Made by a program: the position numbers and the translations under genes. A stretch of DNA of 64,000 bases from Cryphonectria parasitica EP155. Its lineage: Eukaryota; Ascomycota; Sordariomycetes; Diaporthales; Cryphonectriaceae. The notes beneath the pieces were generated by a model. That model saw only the letters and a program-made list of their open reading frames with translations. It was not told the DNA's origin and ran no database searches. Positions 33,445 to 44,275 of the stretch are shown piece by piece (within the stretch, counting starts at the first letter, position 1; each line of letters begins with the position of its first letter). The stretch lies in NCBI RefSeq assembly GCF_011745365.1, contig NW_024468912.1, positions 372,001 to 436,000 of the forward strand, given 5' to 3'.

Positions 33445-35589
33445 TCAGGTGAAAGGATCGTCAAGCTGCTTCTTGAAGGTGTGGCCATCTGAGGCAGTAA
33501 ACCTCGCGCTCTTGACACGACGGAAGACCTCGTGCGCACCGTCAGCAGCACTACCTACCTCTCCACGAGCCATAGCAGCCGCAGTAGCAGCGGCAGCAGC
33601 CAGAGTATCAGCAGAGAAATAACTGCTGTCCTTGTTGTTGTTGTCGCCGTCCTTGTTGTTCTTCTTGTCCTGCTGCGCCTTGGATGAACCGTCGGCGCGC
33701 TCTGGCTGAGGTGTCTCTACGGGGCGTGCCGCCACAGCTGCCGCTCTCTTGGCCATGGCCTCGAGTGCCTGTGCTTCTTTCGCAGCCGTCCACACGCGCA
33801 GCTGGAACTCCTTGATCCCCTCGCTCCGCTCCAGGCTCGCCAGGCCACGACCGCCAGGCGTCAGGCCGGTGGTGGCCCGCTCGCCCGGCTGAGCGACGTG
33901 GAAGCCGTAGCTGTCCGAGGGCTTGACCAAGTCTTGCTGGGCCCACAAGCCGTCGGCGAACTTGGGTGGAGGCGTGCTGGTGCGCCAGGGGCGGTTCGGA
34001 CGCTTGAACTCGGGAGAGATGGTGCTGTCCTGGGGAGGAGCAGTAGCAGCCTGCATGCCAAAGTCGGGCATCATGGTGGTGGGCATGTTATGAATGGCGT
34101 AGTTGGGATAGGCGCCGAGCTTGTTGGTGTTGTTAGTCTCGTGGGTCTTGTTCTTCTTCTGCTCCTCGGCAGTGGCGGACGTGAAGGGCTGGAAGGTGAG
34201 GGTCTTCCAGAAAGGGTCATTCTCAGGCGCCACCTCGGGGTTGCGAGGCCCGTGAAGAGTCTGCCACTCGACCAGGCCCATACCATCGCCTTTCTGGGGC
34301 GGTATCAAGCGGAGGAGGGTCGAGGGGGAAGGAGAGTCCTTGTTGGGTGTGGATTTCTTCATGTGAGGAGCCAGGCTACCGATGATGTCGCGCTGGTCGT
34401 GGACGTGATCGTACGAACGGGAAAGCAGATGGTGCTCATGGTCCATGTTCTGCGTGAGGATCGTGGAGACAGCACTGGCCTTCTCCGCCATGTCGGCTCC
34501 TCCTCCACCTCCTTGCCCATGGCCTGCACCCATGGGGCCAAGCAGAAAGTTCTTGATGCGGTCCTCGACCAATTTCTCAGCCTGGCCCTCACTCTCGCTC
34601 TCAGAAGACAAGTCGCCACGGCCGCCGCTGTCCTCACCCACGACGCCAAGTTTGGAGGCAGACCGCGGCTTGAGCGCGACGGTGGGCGAGCGAGGGATGC
34701 TGGGGATGCGCGAGTTCAGAGCCTGCACATTCTTACTGACCCCAAGCTTGCCGACAAAGCGCTGCGCGGCAATAGCAGCAGCAGCCTCGATGTCGCTGCC
34801 GTACGTGCCACTGGCGACACGACCAGCGGGGCCGTCCTGGTCCTTGGGGTCCAGGATGCCCTCGAGCCGACCCAGCTCGTCCTCCAGCATGCAGAGATCG
34901 CCCTCGGCACACACCACAATCTCGCGCAGCGCGTTGCCTGCCATGCGTAGGATCTGGTTGGGGCTCGTGGCCCAGTCCTGGCGGTGGCGCAGCGACTTGT
35001 CGTTGAAGTCGTCGAGGTCGGCACGCGTGCGTGCGATGCGCGCATGGATCAGCGCCTTCTTCTCTGCCAGCGGGTCGCACACGCGTGAGGCCAGGGCTGC
35101 TGCGTAACCCTGGATCTGTTCGTCATGGACGTCGGCGCTGGTGTCGGTGCCGCTGAGGTTGGAGAAGTCGTCGTGGGTGGCGAAGTGGGCGTAGAGGTAC
35201 TCGAGACGGTCGCGGTCGTACTGGGCGCGCTTGTGAGGGTTGGTCAGGACACCGTAGGCTGCGTTGATCTGTCGAGAGAGAGGGAGGACGGGGAGTGCGT
35301 TAGTCAACATTGTTCTCTGGGTCTGGCAAATCAATTATGGCGTATGCCCTCTTTCTCTCTTTCTCTCTAGAGATTGAATTCCTTGATGGGCTGGGGAGCA
35401 ACTCACAGCATTGCTGGGATGAGCAGGCTGAAGCTTCTTGATGATACCTTCATAGGCATCGTGGATGCCAGCCTGGTCGACATTGGGAGGAACACCAAGC
35501 AAGCCGTAAAGATCATAGATCACCACGTGTTGGCGAGTCACTGCCGTCTTCTGCAAGGTGTTGTATCCTTGGATACCAGAAGCCATCAT
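33445..35589 (-). CDS. large J-like domain protein with altered HPD motif
   Basis: Exons 35589-35407 and 35268-33445, 668 residues, phase 0; the intron has a GTGAGT donor and CGACAG acceptor. Residues about 20-85 follow the DnaJ J-domain fold: VVIYDLYGLLGVPP, IHDAYEGIIKKLQ, a loop PAHPSNA, INAAYGVLTNPHKRAQYDRD. The HPD tripeptide needed to stimulate Hsp70 reads HPS. The rest, about 580 residues, is charged, Ala/Ser/Asn-rich and largely low in complexity, with a possible helical segment (ADLDDFNDKSLRHRQ) and no second domain I recognise. It is likely a J-like protein that either recruits Hsp70 differently or has another role. A tandem ATG allows a start one codon later (35586). Confidence 0.75.
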
Positions 35590-37004
35590 GAGATTGATCA
35601 GTGGGCAGTAAATGAATGGTGATGCAATGGCCTCTGCAGAAAATGAAAAGCGTGTGTACGTATGGGAAGGCCGTTTTTCTTCGACCTTTGTTTCTTTTAC
35701 CGTAGCCTGTCGCAACTATCTGGGCTACAATGGGAAGCTGAGCAGCAGGCGAGTTCAAGCGCAGAGATGCCACAATGGCTTTGAAAATAGGTCGATGGAA
35801 TTGACAAAAGCAGGAAGGGAAGCTGATGAGGGTTGAGCTGCTCTTCAGTCAGATGTATTTGCTGTTTGTCTTTGATTAAATTCTGGAGACGTGTTGCGAG
35901 ATACCAAAAGGGTGTTGACAAGGTCGATGGAGCGTGTATGTGTGTGTGTCAGCTCAACGACATTAGAGTGAATCGCAAAGGGCAGTGTATGCAAAAGAGC
36001 CCCAGCCCATCCTGTTCAAAGATCAAGCAATTTAAGCGGGGCACAATGATCATAGAAGCATAAGAAAAAGTTGTGTTATCACAGAATTGTGGTGTTGATG
36101 TTGAAGTCAACTGAAATTAATGCGGACTCTCCACCTTGTCATCCATCGTGAAAGAACGTGTGTGGCCACAGGCACACGCACATGCAGGCACAGCAACCTG
36201 TCTACCTCGCGGGCTACTCTCATGCAGGCAACTCCATGAGTAATCATTCTACTCTGTGACAAGAGGTAAGTCAGTCCTTACTGTACATGATCAATTCTTT
36301 GCCTTGTTGGAGGTGGTGGCTCAGGGCGAGGACCAACCTCACCAAAGGCACTTAGAAACTGATTATGCGAGATACCCTTGACGTGTGCCAGGTGCCATGT
36401 TCTGGTGTCTCAGTGCTTTAAGAACTAAAGGAAAAGCTTCGGTACTGGTTTAATTGTACTGTAGTTCTTAGTAGTCAGTTCATCTGAGTCGACCTGTGTT
36501 CCATCCATTGTAATATCTTGTCCAGGTATTTGAGTGCTGAAAAGAAAAATAACCCTGACAACCAACCCTGAAGATGTATGAAAGCGAAAGTCTGCAGGCA
36601 AGGCAAATGGAATGCATAAACTTTGTGCATCAACCCTCAAGCAGGGCTTCGTCCATCTGGGCCACGTCACAACACATCATGCAGTAATACGGTGCTCAGG
36701 CTCATCAAAAGTCTTGAAAGTAGGTGGTCCATTAAGATATAACTAAATGGTAATATTGAATGTCAATGCCCATGTGCACTGTTGATTTTATCCAGTGCCA
36801 CAGGAATTAAAATGATTTATCCTTTCCAAAGTGGACTCACTCTTCTCGAGTGTTTTGTCCGTGGTGAGTCCTGCCCCAACGCCTAAGCATGCTATGAGGC
36901 GAATCCATCATACATGCGATGATCCGGATGTTATTTCCTCCCAAAGCCTTCCCATCATGTGCACATTTCTCTCTGTGTCAGGGTTCTCCCCTTCAGCCTC
37001 GTAT
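35590..37004. other. intergenic region
   Basis: Promoter of the J-like gene and 3' flank of the GPI-anchored protein gene. AT-richer between 36050 and 36830. No gene is seen. Confidence 0.55.
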
Positions 37005-37400
37005 TTAGAAGAGGGCGACGGCAGCACCGACACCGAGGACGAGCGACAGACCGCCCATCATAGAGTTGGAGGAGGCGGCCGAGCCGGAGCTTGTGCTGGA
37101 GGAAGCGCTGGCTGTCGAGGTGCCAGTGGAGCTGTCACTGCTCGAGTCCGTAGAGGTGGCGGTCGAGGTGGACTTGGATGAAGAGGCGGTAGTGGTGGAG
37201 TTGGAGATACCGCTGACGCCGACGCTGCCGGTGGCAGCAGATCCGCTGGAGGTGACAAAGGTGGTCGCGGCACCGGTGGCGACACCAGTGGCAGACAGGC
37301 CGGGGACCACAGTGGACAGGGCCGTGCCCGAGATAACAGAGCTCTGGGCCATGGCGGAGGTAGCCAGGAGGGCGGCAACGGCGAACTGCTTGAAGGCCAT
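37005..37400 (-). CDS. Ser/Thr-rich GPI-anchored cell-wall protein
   Basis: Single exon, 131 residues. Residues 1-18 form a signal peptide (FKQFAVAALLATSAMA). The mature part is almost entirely Ser, Thr, Ala and Gly, a typical O-mannosylated stalk. The C-terminus ends with a small-residue ω-site region (SAASSNS) and a hydrophobic tail (LSLVLGVGAAVALF), the signal for GPI attachment. There is no catalytic domain. The leader upstream of the ATG is T/A-homopolymeric (AAAAAAAA tracts on the minus strand), as often seen for highly expressed fungal genes. Such proteins sit in the cell wall or plasma membrane; the specific role is unknown. Confidence 0.8.
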   Translation of the reverse strand: MAFKQFAVAALLATSAMAQSSVISGTALSTVVPGLSATGVATGAATTFVTSSGSAATGSVGVSGISNSTTTASSSKSTSTATSTDSSSDSSTGTSTASASSSTSSGSAASSNSMMGGLSLVLGVGAAVALF

Positions 37401-40400
37401 TTTTTTTTATTTTTTTTTTTGGTAGAGTTTGTTGTTGGGAAAGGTTGAAAAAGGGGCGGACGAAGTTCCTTAAGGAAGACGAGCGAGTGTGTCGAGAACT
37501 TGTGTGAAGAAGCTGTTCTTTATCGCAAGGTTGAGGCTTTGAGCGAATGTAGTTGGACACAAGGAAACTTGGTATTAAATTGATACGAGCCGCGAGAGGG
37601 ATGAAGAGAGAAAAGAGAGAGACCAAGGGAAATCACCCGAGGAAAAAAGTGTTCTCTTGTCGATATTAATATAAGCCGCGTACGTGTACGTGTGTACTCA
37701 CTACTCACTTACGCAGCCTGACGAGTCTGATCAAAAGAAAGGTCAGACCCCTGGCGTCGTAGGGCTCGTGTTTGTGCGTACCCCCGATCAAGGTTGTACA
37801 CAGGTGGACCCTCCCTTTCCGACCCTCTTCCTCGGCCGTTGCGAGAGCCTTTCCATAAGAGCCATAGCCCCATGCCATGTGAACCTTGGGGGGGAAATGT
37901 CGTCCAACCCTTGGACCATGTTCTTTCTCCTTGGAAGGTCGAAGCGAACCGGCTCCTCACGGCCAATGGGCCCTGCGTTTTCTGGGGCTTCTCTGCTCTC
38001 AGCCTTCCTCTCAGCTGGCCCACATCAGCATGAATGTGGAACCCCTTTTTTTTTAATGGGCCCGGGGATCGACGTCGTGAACTCTGTCGTCGTCATCTGC
38101 TGCCTGTGTACCAGACATAGTATGTACTACAGTACATAGTACGTAATACTGTGTATGGGCATGTCTAAGGGGGCAAGCAAAGCCTAGGGGAAGCCCTCTC
38201 ACACAGTGTCAACTCCTAACTTGTCTCTTCCTAGTCAGCAGGCTGCCTGCCATTCCAAGCCACTCCTTTTTTATTTTTTGGGTGGGTGGTGTGAGACACT
38301 TCTTACGACTTGTAATACTGTGCTATAGTTGTACGTACGCAGTAATAATAGATCTTTGACGTGTCTCTGCTCCCCAGCCTTCCTGATTGCCAGCAATTGC
38401 CACTGTCGTGGCAGTGCGTATTGATTCGGCTGACAACCTGACGGACAACCTGACGGCGAAGAATAAGTGGACGTGCCCACTATTGTCCAAAAGGTCAGGC
38501 GCTCTGTGGTCGGTCCATCGAACGGCCCCAGTGAGTGCTGGAAATCAGTGAACAGTCACCAGGTTCCCCAGCTTGCTATAGGCAAATCAATTTCCGCTGA
38601 TCGAGATCCCTACCTTCCAATCTCCGGGAGACCTTGTGGTCTCATTGTCAAGCGAATCCGTTGAAAACTGGTTCGCTTAGTACAGTAATATTCCATGATG
38701 TGATCAGGCGACCATACAAAAGAAAAAAAAGAAAAAAGAAAAGAAAAGAAAAGAAAAGGAAGGGCGCTGGTTTTGGGACCTTACAATGCATTGCCACATG
38801 GAAGAACGAGACGGGCCCAGAGTCAGCCACCAGCAGTTTCAGTGCCAGCCAGTGAATTTTGGGATTGACCAATTCTGTACTGCCAGCCAAGGCACTGGTT
38901 GTTCCAAAAATAGGGACGGCAGCCAGCGTGGCAGTGGCACTGGGGACGCTGACTCTGCATGAAGTGGCGGCCCGCATGACCTAAGCATTCGCCTGGCGAT
39001 CAACCCCGTAAATTAATCCGTTCCTCAAATACAGTGTCTTTCTTGAGTGCCGGACTTCTGCTGCCGAAGGACCCGCAATCACGATCCAGGTCCAAGAAAG
39101 AATGCCACCATGTAACCAGCTTTTCTTTCAATGATGTTGCTTCCAAGTTTTTCTTTCTTTACCCCCTCCCCCTTCTTCGTATCTTCCAATACAGAATACG
39201 ATGTTTAAAAGTCAGGATAGGCTTAAAACCTCAAAATAGGAATCGAGCCCGGCTTTTGTTCTTGTTAATGTTGCGGGCCCTTCAATAGTTCCCCGGTTTG
39301 CACACGAGACGGTGGGATGCATTGCACAATCGATAAACGGCGGCACCGGAAACAGGTCATTGACCGAGTGAGGCGAGCTCTGACCTTTTCTCAAGGTTTC
39401 GCCTCTGGCAGCAATGATTTCTCGGTGAGACAAACATGCAGACGACTTGCAAAGAGCAAAGAGCGCTTGCTTGTCCGTCCACTCACTGGCGTGATGGATA
39501 ATGAGAAATAGGGGGAAAGGGTGTTGTGGTATCCGCAAGAGACACTTGGGCCAACATATCCCCTGAATTTCCCTCTTGTCCCTTGTCATACTCCGTTCTC
39601 AGCCTTGAAAACTCAGGCCTGGCCATATGCCCACAGAGCAGACGACGGCTTGAGGTTCCCCTTCCTGATGATCAAAACTTAACCCCATCCCATCTCCAGG
39701 ACCGCCTTGACGAACGGTCGAGACCAATTGTTCCCACATAGGAGAGTAGAGCTGGAATGATCTCCACGGAACGGGTACAATGAAATATAGATCGCCGGGT
39801 CCCACATACCTATAAGCTGCTATTTCATTACCACTGCCTATAGTGCGCTATCGTCTCTAATGTGTGGTTGACCCCGGACCTCACCGCCGGCACTGATCTA
39901 GACCATCCCCCGCCCTCGCTTCGGTCGACGTTTTTCCCCCCACAACCAGTAATTTTGGAGATCGATCGGCCGGCCATAGCATCTTATAAGGTGTTACCGA
40001 ATGAACTGTGTGTATGGCATGCTCGGGCACTCGCGAAGCTCCATCCTTCCCGGGGAAAACGCCGCCCTCGTATCCCGGCCGGATGGCTGAGACCGGTGAG
40101 CCCGTGGCATGTGATTTTTTTTTTTGTATATTGAAGGCAATGTGCGGCTGCGGACAAATGCTCCTTGGGGAAGGTCATTTTGGAGATGAATCCGGTCCGA
40201 GGGACATCGTTATCGTAGGAGTGGCAGGATGCATCCTACTCGATGCTTTTGATCAGTGTCGACTTGACTTTACAGTGCCTTCTACAATGAATACGTGAAG
40301 GGTTAGGGTTCTAGCGGATGTCTCAGAGTGTGAGAATATGTCGTCGGACAGATTACCTACAGAAGAGGGACAAGAAGTGAGTGCACTGTAAGCACCAGCT

Positions 40401-40673
40401 GGACCCTCGAGCCTTTCGATCGATTGATTGGACATGTCCAAAACTTTTTCATTCATTTCAAGCGTACGGAATGGTGCAGCGACTTTGACTTACTTAGGCT
40501 TTGCATCTTGGACGCGTTTGGGCCTCCTGTTGACGGGGCTCGAAGCGTTTCGGATGTAAAACGTCCAGCAATGAGAATGACTTGAGAGCAAACACACCAG
40601 CAGTAGAATAGTTTTATTCTTCTCTTTCCTCATCAGACCTGCTTAGTACCCAAAATAATCATCATAATATAAA
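37401..40673. other. 3.3-kb gene-free stretch
   Basis: No supported gene. The left part (37410-37680) is the leader and promoter of the GPI-protein gene. GTAC-rich palindromes lie at 38115-38160 and an (AAAAG)n patch at 38721-38760. On the minus strand near 39240-39252 the words GGGCTCGATTCC look like a Pol III B box, but no A box or tRNA fold goes with them. Confidence 0.5.
38721..38760. repeat. (AAAAG)n-type purine repeat
   Basis: Irregular AAAAAAG units followed by four AAAAG units, in a gene-free region. Confidence 0.85.
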
Positions 40674-41592
40674 ATGTCCCCAAAAACAGTTCTCATCACG
40701 GGCTGCAGCCAAGGAGGAATAGGCGACGCCCTGGCCCGGGAATTCCATGCCCGCGGCCTGATCGTCTTCGCTGCGGCGCGCGACCTCACCAAGACGTCCT
40801 CCCTGAAAGAAATAGGCATCCACACTCTCGAAATGGACGTCACAGACACCGCCTCCATCAAGCAGGCAACAGAGACAGTGCGCCAGGCCACAGGCGACCA
40901 CGGCCTCGACATCCTCATCAACAACGCGGGCGTGACGCGCATCCTGCCGTTCGCAGACTGCCCGGTCGAGGACATGCGGTGCATCGTAAACACCAACGTC
41001 CTCGGCTCCTTCGCTGTTACGCAGGCGTTCCTGTCAATGCTAATCCAGGCCAAGGGAACCGTGGCCAACATCGGGTCCGTCAATGAGGTGTTTGCGCCCG
41101 CCTTCAACGCCGTCTACAATGCCAGCAAGGCGGCGCTGACGGCCTTCTCCAGGACCCTGCGTGCTGAGCTGGCGCCGTTTGGGGTCCGCGTGGTTGCCAT
41201 CAGGACGGGCGGCATCAAGACGAACATGACGCGCGCCGAGGGAGACAGGCTTCCTGGAGACAGCCTGTACCAGCCCGTGCGGGAGACGATCGAGCGGCGG
41301 ACCTGGATCAGGTACGACTCGTTCCCTACGCCGGAGCAGTATGCAAAAAGGGTGGCCCACGACTTGCTCGGCCGGCCTGGTCCTATCCTGTGGCGAGGAG
41401 GCATGTCCACGGCTGCACGGCTTGCGGATATCTTTGTTTCGCCAGTCTTATTAGTAAGTTAATCACGGGCTTCAGGGGGGGTTTCTCGAATCTTGTGATT
41501 GCTGACATGTGTCTTGATGAAAGGAACACATTATGGAATGGCATATAAGTTTGAAGAAGGTAAAGACCGTGCGGCAAAAGGGAGGACTTTAA
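40674..41592 (+). CDS. AYR1-like short-chain dehydrogenase/reductase
   Basis: Exons 40674-41453 and 41524-41592, 282 residues. The classical SDR fold is intact: NAD(P)-binding TGCSQGGIG (residues 10-17), NNAG (83-86), catalytic Ser135, Tyr148 and Lys152 (YNASK). The sequence is closest in type to 1-acyldihydroxyacetone-phosphate reductases (yeast Ayr1), which use NADPH and sit on lipid droplets or ER; the exact substrate is inferred only. Without splicing the frame stops at SPVLLVS. The 70-nt intron (GTAAGT donor, GCTGAC branch, GAAAG acceptor) adds a basic 22-residue tail, EHIMEWHISLKKVKTVRQ and on, which fits the family's C-terminal amphipathic helix. Confidence 0.85.
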
Positions 41593-41900
41593 TCGGTGCT
41601 ATAACAAGATCACCGGACTTATTTCCCCAATGACCTTGATGTAATACCATCAGATTATAGAATTAGATGGATGCACTAGACACAAAGATTACAGTATTAT
41701 ATGCAGGCATATACAAGTTTATAAATATAATCAGTAATTATATTAAAAGGAAGTATCATGAGATTTTTGACACAAGTCATCTGTATTCTGCACAAGCCCA
41801 TCATCGAGCATCAATGATATCATCTGTTGTGAAGACAGATCCATTCTCATCAATAAGCAAGACACGATAACCCCTTAATACCTGTAAATGCGCCCTCAAT
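41593..41900. other. convergent intergenic region
   Basis: AT-rich spacer between the 3' ends of the SDR (plus) and the secreted Ser-rich protein (minus). No gene is seen. Confidence 0.65.
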
Positions 41901-43374
41901 CTACGAACTCGTCACGTAGCAAGTATCCAAAATCGGCAGACAAACTGCCGCCCCCGCGCTACAGTACGAGTTCACAATACAAGCCTGTCCCGCCCCACAG
42001 TCCCCGTCCTTCGCACAGGTCTGGCCTGTTCCACACTTGCCACACGAGTCGCAGATCGCCGTTCCGTTAACGTCTGTGTGGCAAGCGCTGTATCCCGTCC
42101 TGCTCCCCGTGTTGCACCCCATGTATGTACTTGGCAGCGCGTACGAGCTGTAGTTGTACGGCTGCAGGCCTGCACCGCAACCGCCAGCAGTAACGACGGC
42201 GGTGGCGGTAGATGTAGTAGACGATGTGGAGGTGGATCTGGACGCGCTGCTGGAGACAGGAGCAGTCGTGCTACTGCCACTGCTGGAGATAGAAGAAGCC
42301 GTACTGCTGCCACTGCTGGAGACAGGAATGGTCTTGCTGCTACCACTGCTGGATACAAGAGAAGCCGAGCTGCTGCCGCTCGTGGAGACAGGAGTAGTCG
42401 TGCTGCCGCCGCTGCTACTGCTCAGGATGGCAGAGACCAGAGAGCTGATGCTGGAGATCTCTGCCGAGTTGGTGAGGGTGGTGACGGGCACGAAGGAAGA
42501 GCTCACGAGAGAGACGCTGGGGAGAACTGATGGGGAGACTGAGCTGATGGGCTGTGACGATGTGACCGGGATGCTCGACACGATGCTCAGGCTCATCGCT
42601 GGTGGTGCAGAAGACGATGTCGATGCCTTGGTGCTTGTACTCGCTCCCTTGCTGGTGATGGTGCTGTTTGGCAGGTTGTATGTTAGACACGCGCAAAATG
42701 GAAATGAACATTGTCGAAATGTGGTCAGATGTCGAAGATTGGGGTGGAACACTCACACTGTGACGCCCTTGACGGTAGTCGTGACGACTGACGTAGCCTT
42801 CACAACAGCCACTGTGGTGGTTGTCTTGCCCAGCAGAGTGGCAGTAGTTGTTGGCGCTGTGTAGCTGGAGACAAAGCAAGAACACGCAGATGACATGGAA
42901 GACGAGGCCAGGTTGAGTCCGGCTATCGCTGCAAGGGCTGCGAAGTCGAGTATGGTCCGGCCTTCGAGGTCAGAAACATTGTCGAGGGCAGCGTCGGCAT
43001 CAACATCACGCTTGGCGTTGACCACTACTGTCGTCGTGCCAGCCAAGTTCGTCACGGTCTTGGTAGACACCAAGGTCGTGGCAACAGTCCTGAAGGTAAT
43101 TAATAGCGTCAGCGATGGGAACTATTTCTTCCCTCTTTGAGAATCCTTTCTACACTTACACCGTGGGCGAGACTGTGGCGGTCACAGTTGGCGTCTTGGC
43201 TGCCAGTGTGAATGCCGAAGCACAAAAGGGAGCTGCGTATGCCGGCAGGGCAACCATGAGTTTTGCTAGAGCATCGTTGGCGCATGTCGTGGCTCGGCCT
43301 TCGATGACTGCTGCGGTGCTGGCAAGTCCTATCAGGCCAGAGAGGGCGAGGGTAAAGGGGGTGCTGGAGCGCAT
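41901..43374 (-). CDS. secreted Ser/Thr-rich protein with Cys-rich C-terminus
   Basis: Exons 43374-43160, 43089-42757 and 42663-41901, 436 residues, phases consistent. It begins with a signal peptide (FTLALSGLIGLASTAAV). A globular N-terminal part contains ATTCANDALAKLM and SACSCFVSSY. A long Ser/Thr stalk follows, built of imperfect repeats of about 13 residues around SSSGSS, encoded by repeats at roughly 42235-42420. The last 95 residues carry 12 cysteines, with CGKCGTGQTCAKDGDC and CSAGAAVC, suggesting a disulfide-rich extracellular module. There is no GPI tail. It is probably a glycosylated wall-associated or secreted protein; the function is unknown. Its start is about 900 bp from the end of the HET-C gene on the same strand. 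Confidence 0.75.
42235..42420 (-). repeat. imperfect in-frame minisatellite coding the Ser-rich stalk
   Basis: About four imperfect 39-base units encode SSSGSS-type repeats inside the secreted Ser/Thr-rich protein gene. Such repeats commonly vary in number between strains. Confidence 0.6.
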
Positions 43375-44275
43375 GTTTTTGACGGGTGAACTGCTAATAA
43401 TGTCAAGATGGTGTAATATCAAGAGAGTGTGGATAAAGACACAATCACTGCAGGAAATGAATGACTAAGATAAAGACCAGAGGCGGTCGTCCGGCACAAG
43501 AGAAAGATAACAATTAAACAATGAAAGAGCGTGAAGTGATGTGCGATTGCAATAATGATGGGTGGGCAGTCTGACACAGAAACGCGGTTCTGATCTATGT
43601 TATATAAAACTTGTTTTCTCTCCTCATATACGCCCGCTCCCTCTTTGTACGAATGAAACAATAATCTCAAATGTAGTGTGTCCCGCTTTGACTTCCTGCG
43701 AGTAGCAAGTGCCATAACACCGCACTCCTGTGTTGATAGCGAGCAACCCCAGCGAAGACGGCGCCAACAAGTTGACAGCATAATGATCGCGTGCATCTAG
43801 AACACCCGGCCCCTCGTATTTCCCCCACCAGCCTTGTGGGCCGACCGAGCTGAATCTTCTAGGGACAAGTAGGCTGCTTGGCCGGCGCCGATTTGTACAC
43901 CACAACACTGGTATCGGCAACGGCCCCGGAGGCTAGAGGATTATTTGAAACGACGGGACGGCCATGTGCTCAGGCCACTAAGCTTAGCTACGGGGAACCA
44001 CAGGGGATTTCACAGAAGCCATGAGGAGAGTAGTGGCAATGTAGTTAGCAAAAGTGGTGGGGACTCGAAACGGAAATGTGTAGAATCCTTCTCTAGTGCC
44101 TCTTTATTCCACGTTGAGATGAAGAAAACAAAGGACTAAACTCCTAAGCAATGAGAAACAAGTTGGCCGATGACGGGAACGCCGCCCCTAATGCTAGCGA
44201 TAGGTTGCCCTTCTGGTAATACTGATGATCTTTCCGAATTTCTCTTTCCATCTTTCTCTCTCGCCCTCTCTCCCT
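43375..44275. other. intergenic region
   Basis: Promoter of the Ser-rich secreted protein gene and 3' flank of the HET-C gene. No gene is seen. Confidence 0.6.

Noticed and set aside
33898..35107. Long plus-strand frames of 220 and 350 codons
   Set aside because: They are antisense shadows of the J-like gene, whose frame has the motif support.
39230..39300. tRNA or SINE B box (GGGCTCGATTCC) on the minus strand
   Set aside because: No matching A box, stems or A-rich tail.
40295..40315. Telomere-like GGGTTAGGGTT here and at about 57632
   Set aside because: Fewer than two full units at each place; not a telomere or a clear interstitial array.
42154..42864. Plus-strand frame rich in Leu, Val and Glu
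   Set aside because: Antisense of the Ser/Thr repeat region of the secreted protein.
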